DNA from: Bin87 sp965115825
GTDB lineage: Bacteria; Chloroflexota; Dehalococcoidia; Lucifugimonadales; UBA3495
Direction of reading: 5' to 3'
DNA length: 64,000 bases
Assembly: GCA_965115825.1 (NCBI GenBank)
Contig: OZ220464.1
Span: 1-64,000 of the forward strand
The position numbers were made by a program, and so were the translations under genes. Within the stretch, counting starts at the first letter, position 1. Each line of letters starts with the position of its first letter. Positions 50,953 to 60,174 of the stretch are shown here, piece after piece. The notes under the pieces were generated by a model. The model saw only the letters and a program-made list of their open reading frames with translations. It was not told the DNA's origin and did not search any database.

Positions 50953-52515
50953 ATGGTTGATTTGATATTTGCCAACGGCACGGTGATAGACGGCACCGGA
51001 GCGCCGGGCTATCGCGCCAGCGTAGCCGTAACCGGAGACACAGTGCGGGTGATGACCGGCGATGCATCGGCTGTTGACGCCGGTCGCGTGATTGACGCCG
51101 CGGGCTATGTTATCTGCCCCGGCTTCATTGATATGCATTCCCATTCCGACCTCAAGCTGCTGACTGAGCCGGCGCACGAAGCCAAAATCCGGCAGGGAGT
51201 AACCACCGAGGCGTTGGGGATGGACGGTTTGTCCTACGCTCCCACTACACCCAGGGCGCTGGAGCAGCTGCTCGTTTATCTGGCTGCCGTCAATGGAACC
51301 GCTCCCGACGGCGTCCGTTGGAGCAGCGTGGCGGACTTTCTGGCTCTTTTTGACGGCAACGCAGTATGCAATGTGTTCCACTTTGTGCCGCACGCGGCCA
51401 TCCGCGTTGCCGTGATGGGATGGTCGTCCCGCTTGCCCACTGACGCTGAACTGGGGCAGATGCAGGACTTAACGCGACAGGGAATGCGCGACGGAGCCTT
51501 TGGGTTCACTAGCGGGCTTACTTACGCGCCGGGGGCATACAGCAACACCGAGGAGCTTGTCGCCATCGCTACGGCTGCAGCGGAAGAGGGCGGCTTTTAC
51601 TGCACTCATGCCCGCTACACTCTGGGGGACCGGCTGCTGGATCCTTTTCGCGAGGCTTTGGAGGTTGGGCGTCGCTCCGGGGCACCGGCGCACATCTCCC
51701 ACTACCATAGTCCGGTGGCAGGCCTGGGCGCGCAAATGACGGCGCTGGTGGACGAGGCTCGGAACCGGGGTCAGGATGTAACCTATGACCAGTACCCTTA
51801 TCCGGCGGCCAGCACTATCCTGCACTCCCTGCTGCCCTACTGGGCGCACGCCGGCGGGCCTCAGGCTCTGCTGGCGCGCATCGCGGATCCGGACGTCCGC
51901 GCCCTGATGGTACGGGCCGTTGAACCGCAGTGGGGCGGGCAGACTCTGGATAATTATATTTTCGCCAACATCGCCTCGGACAAAAACAAGGAATGGGAGG
52001 GCCGCTCCCTGGAAGAACTGGCGCAGCATCGGGGCGGGCGGATGGTGGACGCGGTTTGCGACCTGTTGCTGGAAGAGGATTTACAGGTGGCATTCGTGGC
52101 CCGGACGGGAAACTTGGAGAACATCAGGGAGATTGCGTCCCATCCTGCGCAGATGATAGGCACCGACGCCATTTTAACCGGCGGGCGGCCCAATCCGCGC
52201 ACGTATGGCACTTATCCCTACGTACTGGCGCAGTTCGTGCGCGGCGAAGGACTGTTCTCACTGGAAGAGGCTATCCGCAAGATGACCGGCGCGCCGGCGC
52301 AGCGTCTGGGCCTCACTGACCGGGGGGTAATCCGGGACGGCGCCAAAGCAGACCTGGTTCTCTTCAACCCGATGACGGTTGACACTCCGGCCACTTTCGA
52401 CGACCCACTGCAATTTCCCGAGGGCATTGACTATGTAGCCGTCAACGGAAGGCTGGTGATTGACAGCGGGCAGCACACCGGAGAGCGGCCGGGGCGGGCG
52501 CTGCGCAGTCGGTAG
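50953..52515 (+). CDS. D-aminoacylase / N-acyl-D-amino-acid deacylase family protein
   Basis: This 520-residue amidohydrolase-superfamily enzyme would hydrolyse N-acyl-D-amino acids or related amides. The first metal motif is HSHSD at 62-66; later blocks are HARYTLGDR, HISHYHSPV, DVTYDQYPYPAAST and the IGTDA Asp motif. In classical D-aminoacylases the sequence after GVTT contains Asn-Cys-Gly with a metal-binding Cys; here it reads GVTTEALGMDGLSYAP, so the Cys is replaced by Asp, as in a distinct subgroup. GAGGGA precedes the ATG. Specificity is therefore uncertain. Confidence 0.82.
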   Translation: MVDLIFANGTVIDGTGAPGYRASVAVTGDTVRVMTGDASAVDAGRVIDAAGYVICPGFIDMHSHSDLKLLTEPAHEAKIRQGVTTEALGMDGLSYAPTTPRALEQLLVYLAAVNGTAPDGVRWSSVADFLALFDGNAVCNVFHFVPHAAIRVAVMGWSSRLPTDAELGQMQDLTRQGMRDGAFGFTSGLTYAPGAYSNTEELVAIATAAAEEGGFYCTHARYTLGDRLLDPFREALEVGRRSGAPAHISHYHSPVAGLGAQMTALVDEARNRGQDVTYDQYPYPAASTILHSLLPYWAHAGGPQALLARIADPDVRALMVRAVEPQWGGQTLDNYIFANIASDKNKEWEGRSLEELAQHRGGRMVDAVCDLLLEEDLQVAFVARTGNLENIREIASHPAQMIGTDAILTGGRPNPRTYGTYPYVLAQFVRGEGLFSLEEAIRKMTGAPAQRLGLTDRGVIRDGAKADLVLFNPMTVDTPATFDDPLQFPEGIDYVAVNGRLVIDSGQHTGERPGRALRSR

Positions 52516-52532
52516 CGGGGAGCGGCGTGTCG

Positions 52533-52865
52533 TCAGGACAGTTCCTGCAGCGCCGCCGCGTTATCCCGGTAAAAGGCCGTTAAAGCGTCGTGGCGCTCGC
52601 GGAGCAGCGCGGCGACATCGGATGTTGGGCCGTTGCCCAGTCGTATCCAAATCACCTTAGGCGGATGCCCGCGCGCGATGCTCAAATTCCGATAGTCGGC
52701 GTCTTTGGTGACAATCACAAAGCCGCCGGCGAGGGCGTAGGCCCAGATTGCGGTGTCGGAGGCAGTGTCCATCTCCAAGTCCCAGACATGGAGTGATTGA
52801 GGGTAAAGGTCGGACAGCAGGGTTTTGAGGCCTGGCGACAGATTATGATCGAACAGCAGCCTCAT
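52533..52865 (-). CDS. DUF5615 PIN-like toxin
   Basis: The 110-residue protein matches the DUF5615 PIN-like family. Acidic residues that would form the nuclease site are visible in LLFDHNLSP (Asp6), the DTASDTAIWAYA helix and VIVTKDADYRNL. Members pair with DUF433 proteins and are proposed VapC-like ribonuclease toxins. It overlaps the upstream DUF433 gene by 4 nt (ATGA), matching the usual antitoxin-first order. Activity is inferred from the family. Confidence 0.82.
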   Translation of the reverse strand: MRLLFDHNLSPGLKTLLSDLYPQSLHVWDLEMDTASDTAIWAYALAGGFVIVTKDADYRNLSIARGHPPKVIWIRLGNGPTSDVAALLRERHDALTAFYRDNAAALQELS

Positions 52866-53095
52866 AGCGGTTGCGGGTGTTTGATGCGTCGCTTGGGTTC
52901 GGCGGCGAAGGCATAGCAGGCCAGGATGTCTTCATGGGTCAGATAGGGGAAGTCGTGCAGGACTTCCGCCTCGGTCATACCGCCGGCGAGATATTCCAGC
53001 ACGTCGTACACCGTGATGCGCATGCCCCGGATGCACGGCTGCCCGCTGCGTTTGCCCGGCTCGATGGTGATGATTTTCTTGTAGTCCACCGACAT
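52862..53095 (-). CDS. DUF433 antitoxin
   Basis: The 77-residue protein matches the DUF433 family, with PGKRSGQPCIRGMRITVYDV and the helix-turn-helix-like AEVLHDFPYLTHEDILACYAF segment. It is the first gene of the pair and is translationally coupled to the DUF5615 toxin. The N-terminal DNA-binding region probably also represses the operon, as in related systems. No operator can be marked with confidence. Confidence 0.85.
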   Translation of the reverse strand: MSVDYKKIITIEPGKRSGQPCIRGMRITVYDVLEYLAGGMTEAEVLHDFPYLTHEDILACYAFAAEPKRRIKHPQPL

Positions 53096-53338
53096 GGCCC
53101 GTCATTCCTGTAATGGCGTCGTACTCCGACAGATTTATGCATTCCCGACATGGGTGAAGCGTAACAGGGATTGGGATTGTATTGTAGCACCGCCGGTGTC
53201 CGCTGCCTGGTCGGCCGTAGGTCGGAGTTTCGGGCGGATGCCGGTAAAGCCGGTTGCCGCATCCGGCTGCATAGGGCATAATTGCGGGCTGAACCCGAAT
53301 TGATATTGCCGGCCGGGCCGGTCGGCGCGAGGGGCATA

Positions 53339-54571
53339 ATGGACTTTGAACCGCGTTACACCGCCGAGCAGGAGTCTTTCCGCGCCGAAGTGCAGGAATG
53401 GCTCCGCGACAACATTCCCGTCGGAATTGAGCATCCCGCCGACTCTGCCGATTTGACCTATGAGCAGTACCAGCTGCGTCGGGATTTGGGCCGTCGGCTG
53501 GGGGAAAAGGGCTGGCTCTGGCCGACCGCGCCCAAAGAGTACGGGGGCGGCGGTCTCACCGTTGACCATTCGGTGGTGCTGGAAGAGGAGATCGACGGCT
53601 ACAACCTTTCCCTACCGCCTTACTACGACTCCGGCGGACGGCTGGGCGGCAACTCGATTCTGGTGTGGGGGTCTGAGGAGCAGAAGCAGGAGTTTCTGCC
53701 CAAGATTTTCAGGGGGGAGATTCGCACTTGGCAGTTGCTCACTGAGCCGGAGGCCGGCTCGGATCTGGCGAACGCGAAGGCGGCGGCCCGGCGGGACGGC
53801 GAGGATTACGTCATAAACGGGCAGAAGGTATATGTCGGCAGCGCCCACGGCTCGGACTATATGTGGACGATTACCTGCACTGATCCGGAGGGGGAACGGC
53901 ACCACAACCTGAGCTGGTTCATGGTGCCGTCCGATCTGCCGGGGATAAGCGTGTTTCCGATGGACTTGCTGTCCTCGGCAGGGGAGTCCGGGGCCGGTTC
54001 CGGCGTCAAGAACATCGTTTATTTTGACAACGTGCGGGTGCCGGCCAAAAACCTGATTGGCGGAGAAAACGAAGGGTGGAAAGTCGCCACCACGCATCTA
54101 GAGCTGGAGCATGGAACCGGCGGGAAGATTGGGCGCAACTGGATTGTTGACCGCATTTTTGACTACTGCAAGTCCAATAACCGCCGGGGCGAGCCTCTGA
54201 GCAAAGACGCGGACGTGCGGGAGAGTCTGATTGACATTTACATTGACGCTGAGATTGGCCGGCTGTTACAGCTGCGCAACTACTGGATGCGGCACAGCGG
54301 GGCGCGGGTGACCTACGAAGGGCCGCAGGCGTCGTACTTCCGCAAGCAATCGGGCCTGCGCATTGCTACCGGCATCCTGGACATTCTGGGGCCGGCCGCG
54401 CTGACGAAAGACGCACGTTGGGGCGCCGGCGAAGGCCATATAGAGGCTCACCAGCGGGCTGCCATCATCGCGCTTCATCCCGGCGGCACCACCGACATTC
54501 AGAAAGTAATTATGTCCCGGCGCATTGGCATCGGACGCCAGCAGCGGGAAAGCGCCGGGGCCCTGGCCTGA
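53339..54571 (+). CDS. Acyl-CoA dehydrogenase (alpha-type member of a pair)
   Basis: The 410-residue flavoenzyme introduces an alpha-beta double bond into an acyl-CoA. The N-domain runs from MDFEPRYTAEQESFRAEVQ; the FAD-contact strand LLTEPEAGSDLAN and the NLIGGENEGWKVA loop are typical, as is the late GGTTDIQKVIMSRRIGI segment. A second dehydrogenase starts 108 nt downstream. Such neighbouring pairs form alpha2-beta2 enzymes in actinobacterial steroid and side-chain degradation (FadE pairs), a possible parallel. The ATG at 53339 is favoured by GAGGGG; the frame extends 19 codons upstream. Confidence 0.87.
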   Translation: MDFEPRYTAEQESFRAEVQEWLRDNIPVGIEHPADSADLTYEQYQLRRDLGRRLGEKGWLWPTAPKEYGGGGLTVDHSVVLEEEIDGYNLSLPPYYDSGGRLGGNSILVWGSEEQKQEFLPKIFRGEIRTWQLLTEPEAGSDLANAKAAARRDGEDYVINGQKVYVGSAHGSDYMWTITCTDPEGERHHNLSWFMVPSDLPGISVFPMDLLSSAGESGAGSGVKNIVYFDNVRVPAKNLIGGENEGWKVATTHLELEHGTGGKIGRNWIVDRIFDYCKSNNRRGEPLSKDADVRESLIDIYIDAEIGRLLQLRNYWMRHSGARVTYEGPQASYFRKQSGLRIATGILDILGPAALTKDARWGAGEGHIEAHQRAAIIALHPGGTTDIQKVIMSRRIGIGRQQRESAGALA

Positions 54572-54679
54572 CGGCGTCATCATTCCAACCAACTTTATAC
54601 ACTGCGGTTCCCGCGAAGGAAGGTCATCCCGGGCTTGCTACGGGGTGGGAATCCGGCAGTTCACAGGAGCAGTCAACCA

Positions 54680-55822
54680 ATGGACTTGTCCCTCACTGAA
54701 GAACAGGAAATGCTGAAAGCGGCCGTCCGCCGTTTCGTGGACACGGAATACCCCAAAGAGACGCTGCTGGAATTGCAGGCGACGGGCCAGAACGCTCCCT
54801 CGGAACCGTGGTCAAAGCTGGCGGATACCGGCTGGCTGGGCATCATCATACCTACCGAGTACGGCGGGGAGGGCGGCTCCTTTACGGATGCCGGCGTGTT
54901 GTTTGAGGAGCTGGGGCGCGGCCCCGTCCCCGGCCCACATCTCAGCAGCGCCGCCCTGGGGGCTTCGGTGATTCTAGAGGCTGGCACCGAGGAGCAGAAG
55001 CGTTCACTGCTTCCAGACGTCGCCGCCGGACGCCGCACTATTGCGCTGGCCGTGACGGAAGCCGATTATCAGTGGGATGAGTCGGATGTCCAAGCCGCGG
55101 CCGTTGCTGAGGGCGACGGCTATCGCATTTCGGGCACCAAGGTGTACGTGCATGATGCGGCGGCGGCCACCGACCTGATATGCGCCGTCCGCACTGAAAA
55201 CCGCCAGCACGTTGGCCTGGCTTTAGTGCCGGCCGACGCGCCCGGCGTCTCAATTCGCCGATTGGAGGGCTTTGCGTGGAATCTTGCCGAAGTGCGGCTG
55301 GACGGCGTACAAATCGGGCAATCTTCGGTATTATCCGGGCGGGCTATGCCGGGTGAGGATCCTTTTGCCGGGGGCTGGGTGGGGCTGGAGCGCGCCGTAG
55401 CCAACGCTGTGCCACTTCTCTGCGCTTACCAGGTGGGGGGTTGTCAGCAGGTCTATGAGATGTCGGTGGAGTACAGCCGCACTCGCATTCAGTTCGGCAC
55501 TCCCGTGGGGCGCTTCCAGCGCGTCCAAGACCATATCATTAACCTGGTTAATGAGCTGGACTCGGCGCGCTGGACTACGTACGAAGCCTTGTGGAAGCTG
55601 GACACGGAGCGGGAGGGGGCGGACAGCATCCACCTGGCCAAGGCAGTCAGCAGCGTGGCTTATTACAACGCCTGCAACCATGCCCATGAGGTGCACGCCG
55701 GAGTTGGCAGCACCACGGAGTACGGCCTGACGCTGCACACTACGGCCTCCCGGACGCTGTACCAATTTCTCGGAGACCCCAGGTTTCACCGCCGCCGGCT
55801 GGCCGACGCTTTGGGCCTGTAA
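54680..55822 (+). CDS. Acyl-CoA dehydrogenase (beta-type member of a pair)
   Basis: The 380-residue protein opens MDLSLTEEQEMLKAAVRRFV and has GWLGIIIPTEYGGEGGSF, a weaker middle FAD-contact region (ALAVTEADYQWDESD) and the catalytic-base region HAGVGSTTEYGLTLH with its Glu. Together with the upstream dehydrogenase it probably forms one heteromeric enzyme. AGGAGC lies 11 nt before the ATG. The 108-nt gap contains no obvious terminator. The acyl substrate is unknown. Confidence 0.85.
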   Translation: MDLSLTEEQEMLKAAVRRFVDTEYPKETLLELQATGQNAPSEPWSKLADTGWLGIIIPTEYGGEGGSFTDAGVLFEELGRGPVPGPHLSSAALGASVILEAGTEEQKRSLLPDVAAGRRTIALAVTEADYQWDESDVQAAAVAEGDGYRISGTKVYVHDAAAATDLICAVRTENRQHVGLALVPADAPGVSIRRLEGFAWNLAEVRLDGVQIGQSSVLSGRAMPGEDPFAGGWVGLERAVANAVPLLCAYQVGGCQQVYEMSVEYSRTRIQFGTPVGRFQRVQDHIINLVNELDSARWTTYEALWKLDTEREGADSIHLAKAVSSVAYYNACNHAHEVHAGVGSTTEYGLTLHTTASRTLYQFLGDPRFHRRRLADALGL

Positions 55823-55830
55823 AGCGCGGG

Positions 55831-56529
55831 TCAGTAGGTTCCCATTCCAATCAGGGCTTCCCGCACTTCGGCTTGGAGCGTCTCGAAGACTTCCTGAACG
55901 CTGCCGCGGGCGTCCACGGTAGTGAAGCGGTGTTCTCGGGCCAGGTTGCGGAACTCCTGGATTAGAGCGCCCTGGTATCGGATGAAGTTGTCGTAGAGGT
56001 CGGGGCCGCGGAGATAGTCTTCGCCGGACTCCCAGTGGTCCAGCTCGCGGACCGAGAGGACGCGCGGGAGGAGGTCTTCGACGTCGATATCCAAGTAGAA
56101 GACCCGGTCGGGGATCATGGCGAACTCAAAGACGTCGTCGAGCCAGCGCGCCGGCACGCCGCGGGCCCGGGCTCGGGCGATGATGGAGAAAATATAGCGG
56201 TCAACCAGGGCGACCATGCCCGCTTGCAGGGCCGGTATGATGTTTTTTTCCAGTCGGTCCCAGAAGTCGGTGGCATAAAAGAGGTTGAGCGTGAGGGCGT
56301 CCAGGGTGTTGCCGCGCATGGCCCGATCAATGCCGGAAGCGGCCAGTTCGGAGCGTCGGAATCCGGTGACGAGCACACCGTAGCCCTCCGCTTCCATCCA
56401 TTCCTGCAACAGGGCAATCTGAGTTGAACGGCCGACGCCGTCGGTGCCTTCCAGCACTATCAGGCGGCCGGGGGCGATTTCCTCTCCGGCGCCCGGCGGG
56501 GTGTGGCCGTAGTATCTGACGTTCATCAT
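55831..56529 (-). CDS. dTMP-kinase-like protein with Arg in the Walker A motif
   Basis: The product is about 232 residues from the ATG at 56529 (236 from a GTG at 56541). It is homologous to thymidylate kinases: EGTDGVGRST replaces the usual GxxxxGKS/T, so the essential Lys is Arg (R38 in the long numbering; the codon reads CGT). The later LVDRYIFSIIARA matches the DR-Y base-binding motif. It follows a second kinase-like gene by 58 nt. Either catalysis is impaired or altered, or Arg is tolerated; a regulatory or partner role is possible. Confidence 0.72.
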   Translation of the reverse strand: MMNVRYYGHTPPGAGEEIAPGRLIVLEGTDGVGRSTQIALLQEWMEAEGYGVLVTGFRRSELAASGIDRAMRGNTLDALTLNLFYATDFWDRLEKNIIPALQAGMVALVDRYIFSIIARARARGVPARWLDDVFEFAMIPDRVFYLDIDVEDLLPRVLSVRELDHWESGEDYLRGPDLYDNFIRYQGALIQEFRNLAREHRFTTVDARGSVQEVFETLQAEVREALIGMGTY

Positions 56530-56587
56530 GGTTGTTTTCACCAGAAAGTAGGGTGTGGGAGAGTCGCTTGCCGTCGCCTGGGGTTGC

Positions 56588-57412
56588 CTATCCGTCGGCG
56601 GCTTCCTGGGCGGTCAGGCGACGACGGCGGGGCGGCGTGAGGTAGCAGCCGGTCAGCCCGGAGTTGCTCAAAGCTTCGTGAACGCTCTGTCCGCGGACCG
56701 TCATTGTATTTTCCAGCAGAGGTTGGACATAGCTGCGGACGCGCTGCTGCTGGACGGCGATGGGCTGAGTGGCGTCGATGGTCATCAAGCCGAACTCTTC
56801 GGTCAGGCGGTCGTACTCGTCCAGCAGGCGGGCCTGGAAGATGCGGAAGGATTCCTCGCGGTCGTGTGAGAAGCCCATGTCCTGCCCCGATTCGTAAAAG
56901 CCGAGTTCTTCGCGGCCCAGGTTGATGCGGCGAATTGACTCGTCCAAGGGGACTTTGAAGTAGAGGGCGAGGGTGGGCTGCACGGCGAAGGAGTAGATGC
57001 GGCGGAGCCAGTCCCGGTTGACGCCGCGGGCGGCGTCCCGGGCGAAAGCGGTGAAGACGTAACGGTCGGCGAGCACGATTGCTCCTGCGCGCAGAGCCGG
57101 CAATATCTGCGTGTGGACTCGGCTGGCGAAGTCGGCAGCGTGGACGAGGCTGAACGACATTGGCGTCAGCATTTCTTCCTGTTTGCCGCGCTTGGTGGTA
57201 CGGCGCACGATGGGGGATGAGTTCCATTCGGTGTGCACCGTTACCAGGTTCAGGCTTTGCAGCCACTTGCCGAGCAGGTCGATTTGAGTGCTTTTGCCGG
57301 ATCCGTCGATACCTTCCACGATAATCAATTTGCCCGGATACCGGCCGTCATCGGGGTGTTTGCCGTAACGTTCGCCCATTTTGTAGGCCAGATGCGCTTG
57401 CAGGGTAGTCAT
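56588..57412 (-). CDS. Thymidylate-kinase family protein
   Basis: The 274-residue protein has an intact P-loop GIDGSGKST at 34-42, LADRYVFTAFARDAARG as the DRY region, and a C-terminal extension of about 55 residues ending in basic PPRRRRL. It is longer than typical Tmk (about 205-215). The ATG overlaps the upstream Ppx/GppA stop by 4 nt (ATGA), so the two are coupled, and a second kinase-like gene lies downstream. dTMP is the natural substrate guess, but fusion of context with a Ppx/GppA phosphatase leaves another nucleotide or phosphate role open. Confidence 0.78.
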   Translation of the reverse strand: MTTLQAHLAYKMGERYGKHPDDGRYPGKLIIVEGIDGSGKSTQIDLLGKWLQSLNLVTVHTEWNSSPIVRRTTKRGKQEEMLTPMSFSLVHAADFASRVHTQILPALRAGAIVLADRYVFTAFARDAARGVNRDWLRRIYSFAVQPTLALYFKVPLDESIRRINLGREELGFYESGQDMGFSHDREESFRIFQARLLDEYDRLTEEFGLMTIDATQPIAVQQQRVRSYVQPLLENTMTVRGQSVHEALSNSGLTGCYLTPPRRRRLTAQEAADG

Positions 57413-58998
57413 TTTTCACACCTCGTAATCTGGATGTTCTCTCCAAATGCTTTGCGCCAACGAGCCGGTAGTTCCGGCGCCGCGACCTGTGACCAGCCCG
57501 GGGTGGATACCGTCAGATTGCCTTGGCGTTTTCCCAGCTGCACGGCGGAGGCCGGGCAATCGGGCGGCAAGCGGCTGTCGAGCTCGTCGGCCAGGGCCAG
57601 TATTACCGCGGCCTGGCCAATGAGATTGATGTCCTCCGCAGGCAGGAGACGAGAGCGTCGGAACCGGGGAGGTATCCGTCCGCGTTCGCATACCAGCAGG
57701 ATTGCGGCAATCCGGGCTGATTCCTGGTGGGTGAATCCGGGCAAGTCCGTGCGGGCTATTATACTGGCAGTGCGGTTCAAACGGTTGTAAAAATCAATGG
57801 CGCTGCCGATGTCCAGCAGAAAAGCTGCGCATTCCAGGGCGGCGGTAATCTCGCGCTGCTGACGCTGCCAGGCTAACGCGCCGATGCGGGCAGCGAGGGC
57901 GGCCCGACGCTTTCCGCGCTGGGAGAAGCGTGGCGCGAACCGGCCCACCAGGTCGGCCAGCGACGCCTTGCGGGCTGATGAGAGCGGCGGGAGTCTGACT
58001 GCGCAGTCTTGGGGCAGCGGCGCGGGATGCCGGGCCAGGCCTTCTCTGAGACCTTGCCCGGATACCAGGATGCCGTCGCTATTGACGCACTGAGACAGGG
58101 CGTGAGCCACGACGGCGCCGCCTACGATGGAGTGGCTGCGTTCCGGGTTCATCCCGTCGATTTTCGCGCGTTGGCTGCGGGATAGGGCGGCCAGGGCCCG
58201 GGTCTGTTCCGCGAGGACTTTGGCGTCAATCCGGTAGCCGTGCACTTTGGCAATGGGGTAGGGTTCCGTACTCCGGGTCAGCCGGGAGAGGAGGCGCACG
58301 GACCCTCCGGAACCCACCAGGGACTGGCCGGCGGACAGGCGGGGGACGCCGGCCTCGGCCAGCGTGGTGTGGATGTGTTCGTAGGCGGCGCGTACGTCGT
58401 CGGCTTGCGGGGTGTCGGTCAGGCGGAACCGGTTGGCGATGCGGAGGCTGCCGAGGGGGAGGGAAAGGCTGTTGAGGATGGCGCGGCGGTGAAACCGCAC
58501 GATTTCCATACTGCCGCCGCCGATGTCCGCCAGGATGCCCTCTGAGACAGGCAGGCCGTGGATTGCTCCGATGAAGCAATAGGCGGCCTCGTCGTTGCCA
58601 TCAATCAGGCGGAGGGGTATGCCGAAGCGATGGATGGCGGCGTCAATAATGGGGGCGGCGTTGCCGGACTCACGAAGGGCGGCGGTGCCTACGGCGTGGA
58701 TGGCGGGAACGCCGTACCCTCTGGCAATCAGCGCGAAATCCTCCAGGGCGTCCAGTGTGGCGGCTATTCCGGTCGGGTTGATAACGCCGGCGTCGTCGAC
58801 GCGGCTGATCAGGTTGAGGTTGATGCGCTGCTGGGCGACGATTGAGATGCCGCCACCGGGGTTGACCTGCATGACTACGGCCCGCGCCGACCCGGAGCCG
58901 ATATCGACGACGGCAGTGTACGGCGCGCAGTCTGCGCCGTTGGTTTCCGGCGGCGACGGGATAGCGTCGCGCGTGGGGATCCTGGGCCAGTCGCGCAT
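57409..58998 (-). CDS. Ppx/GppA-family phosphatase
   Basis: The 529-residue protein has the ASKHA-fold Ppx/GppA N-terminal domain: TAVVDIGSGSARAVVMQV, GTAALRESGN, LADIGGGSMEIVRF and the late SLVGSGGSVRLLSR loop. It should hydrolyse polyphosphate or the pentaphosphate alarmone. The C-terminal ~200 residues form an HD-like helical domain, as in long Ppx proteins. The Met at 58998 is chosen over an upstream frame start because the extension is Pro-rich and unrelated; AGGA lies upstream. Two kinase-like genes follow and are probably co-transcribed. Confidence 0.82.
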   Translation of the reverse strand: MRDWPRIPTRDAIPSPPETNGADCAPYTAVVDIGSGSARAVVMQVNPGGGISIVAQQRINLNLISRVDDAGVINPTGIAATLDALEDFALIARGYGVPAIHAVGTAALRESGNAAPIIDAAIHRFGIPLRLIDGNDEAAYCFIGAIHGLPVSEGILADIGGGSMEIVRFHRRAILNSLSLPLGSLRIANRFRLTDTPQADDVRAAYEHIHTTLAEAGVPRLSAGQSLVGSGGSVRLLSRLTRSTEPYPIAKVHGYRIDAKVLAEQTRALAALSRSQRAKIDGMNPERSHSIVGGAVVAHALSQCVNSDGILVSGQGLREGLARHPAPLPQDCAVRLPPLSSARKASLADLVGRFAPRFSQRGKRRAALAARIGALAWQRQQREITAALECAAFLLDIGSAIDFYNRLNRTASIIARTDLPGFTHQESARIAAILLVCERGRIPPRFRRSRLLPAEDINLIGQAAVILALADELDSRLPPDCPASAVQLGKRQGNLTVSTPGWSQVAAPELPARWRKAFGENIQITRCEK

Positions 58999-59182
58999 CA
59001 GCTGAAATCCTGCCGGTACCGTATATGCGGGTGAAGGCGGCGCAAGGCGGCGGCGCTGTAGTCCGGCAGTTCCGAATGGAGTTTGGGTGAGGGAAGCCAT
59101 GAGCTGCCCGGCGCAAAAATAATGCCCGTAGGCTGAAAGCGGGCGGGCGGGTTAGGGGTTGTTAGTTGACGCTGCATGACGC

Positions 59183-60109
59183 CTATCGCTCTGATTCCGG
59201 CATGGCGGCGATGTCGGCTTCCAGGCGTGCGATGTCGGCTTCGTCCAAGTTGAAGTACTTAGCGTCGGGATGGTGGAGAACCAGGGCGGATACCGACCCT
59301 TCGGGGTCCATCATGCACCCGTCGGTGAGCTCCACTCCGATGTTTGCGGTAACGTCCAGGAGGGCGAAGAGTTTTGCCTGGTCTTCGAGGCGGGGGCAGG
59401 CGGGGTAACCGAATGAGTAACGCTTGCCGCGGTAGTTGGCGCGGAACAAGTCGCGCAGTTCGGCATCGTCGCGCACTTTCGGGCCGGAGGGCTCGCCGAT
59501 GTTCCACATACTGCGGATGCGCTTATGGAGGAGTTCGGCGAAGCCCTCCGCCGATTCTATGGCGAGGGCTTGCAGGGTGTAGGAGTCGAGGTACCGGCCG
59601 GCGTCTTTCCAGCGTTCGGAGAGGGCGCGAACTCCGGGGCCGACGGTGGTGGTGAACATTGCTGCGTAGTCGTTGGGGCCGTCTCCTACGGGACGGGCGT
59701 AGTCGCTGAGGCACAGGCCATCGCGTCCCCGCTGGCGACCGAAGTAGAATCGTTCCAGCTCGGTAACGCCGTCAGGCTGGTAGATAATCAGCCTTTGGCC
59801 GTGGGAACGGCAGGGGAAGAACTTGAAGACGGCGCTGGCGGTGATATCGGAACGGGACAGCATGATGTCTTCAACGCGCTGGACCTGCCGGCGCAGTTCG
59901 AGGGCTTTCGGTTCGTCGTTCCGCAATGCCTCACGGAAACGTCCGCGGTAGCCGAGGTGCCGCACGTACAGCATCTGAGGGTTGATGTAGCGGAAAATCT
60001 CGTCCAGGTCGTAGTCATGGAGGACGTGCAGGCGCAAGTCGGGCGGCTGTGGGGAGGAGGGGAGCCGGGCGACGGCGAGGGCAGGGGTGATGTTATCGGT
60101 GACGTTCAT
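59183..60109 (-). CDS. Stand-alone methionine synthase activation (AdoMet-binding) domain
   Basis: The 308-residue protein matches the MetH C-terminal reactivation domain, which binds AdoMet and remethylates oxidised cob(II)alamin. RGKRYSFGYPACP at 227-239 is the signature; DLFRANYRGK, ANIGVELTDGCMMDPEGSVS and the HHPDAKYF end are also typical. It starts 65 nt after the stop of the main MetH gene on the same strand, so a two-piece methionine synthase is likely. The first ~70 residues are an extension. A flavodoxin reductant is not encoded nearby. Confidence 0.87.
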   Translation of the reverse strand: MNVTDNITPALAVARLPSSPQPPDLRLHVLHDYDLDEIFRYINPQMLYVRHLGYRGRFREALRNDEPKALELRRQVQRVEDIMLSRSDITASAVFKFFPCRSHGQRLIIYQPDGVTELERFYFGRQRGRDGLCLSDYARPVGDGPNDYAAMFTTTVGPGVRALSERWKDAGRYLDSYTLQALAIESAEGFAELLHKRIRSMWNIGEPSGPKVRDDAELRDLFRANYRGKRYSFGYPACPRLEDQAKLFALLDVTANIGVELTDGCMMDPEGSVSALVLHHPDAKYFNLDEADIARLEADIAAMPESER

Positions 60110-60174
60110 AGCCTGGGCTGTGTAGGGGGCTTTTGCTTGCGCCAGCGGGCAGTGGGGGCTTTAGGCCGTACTTT

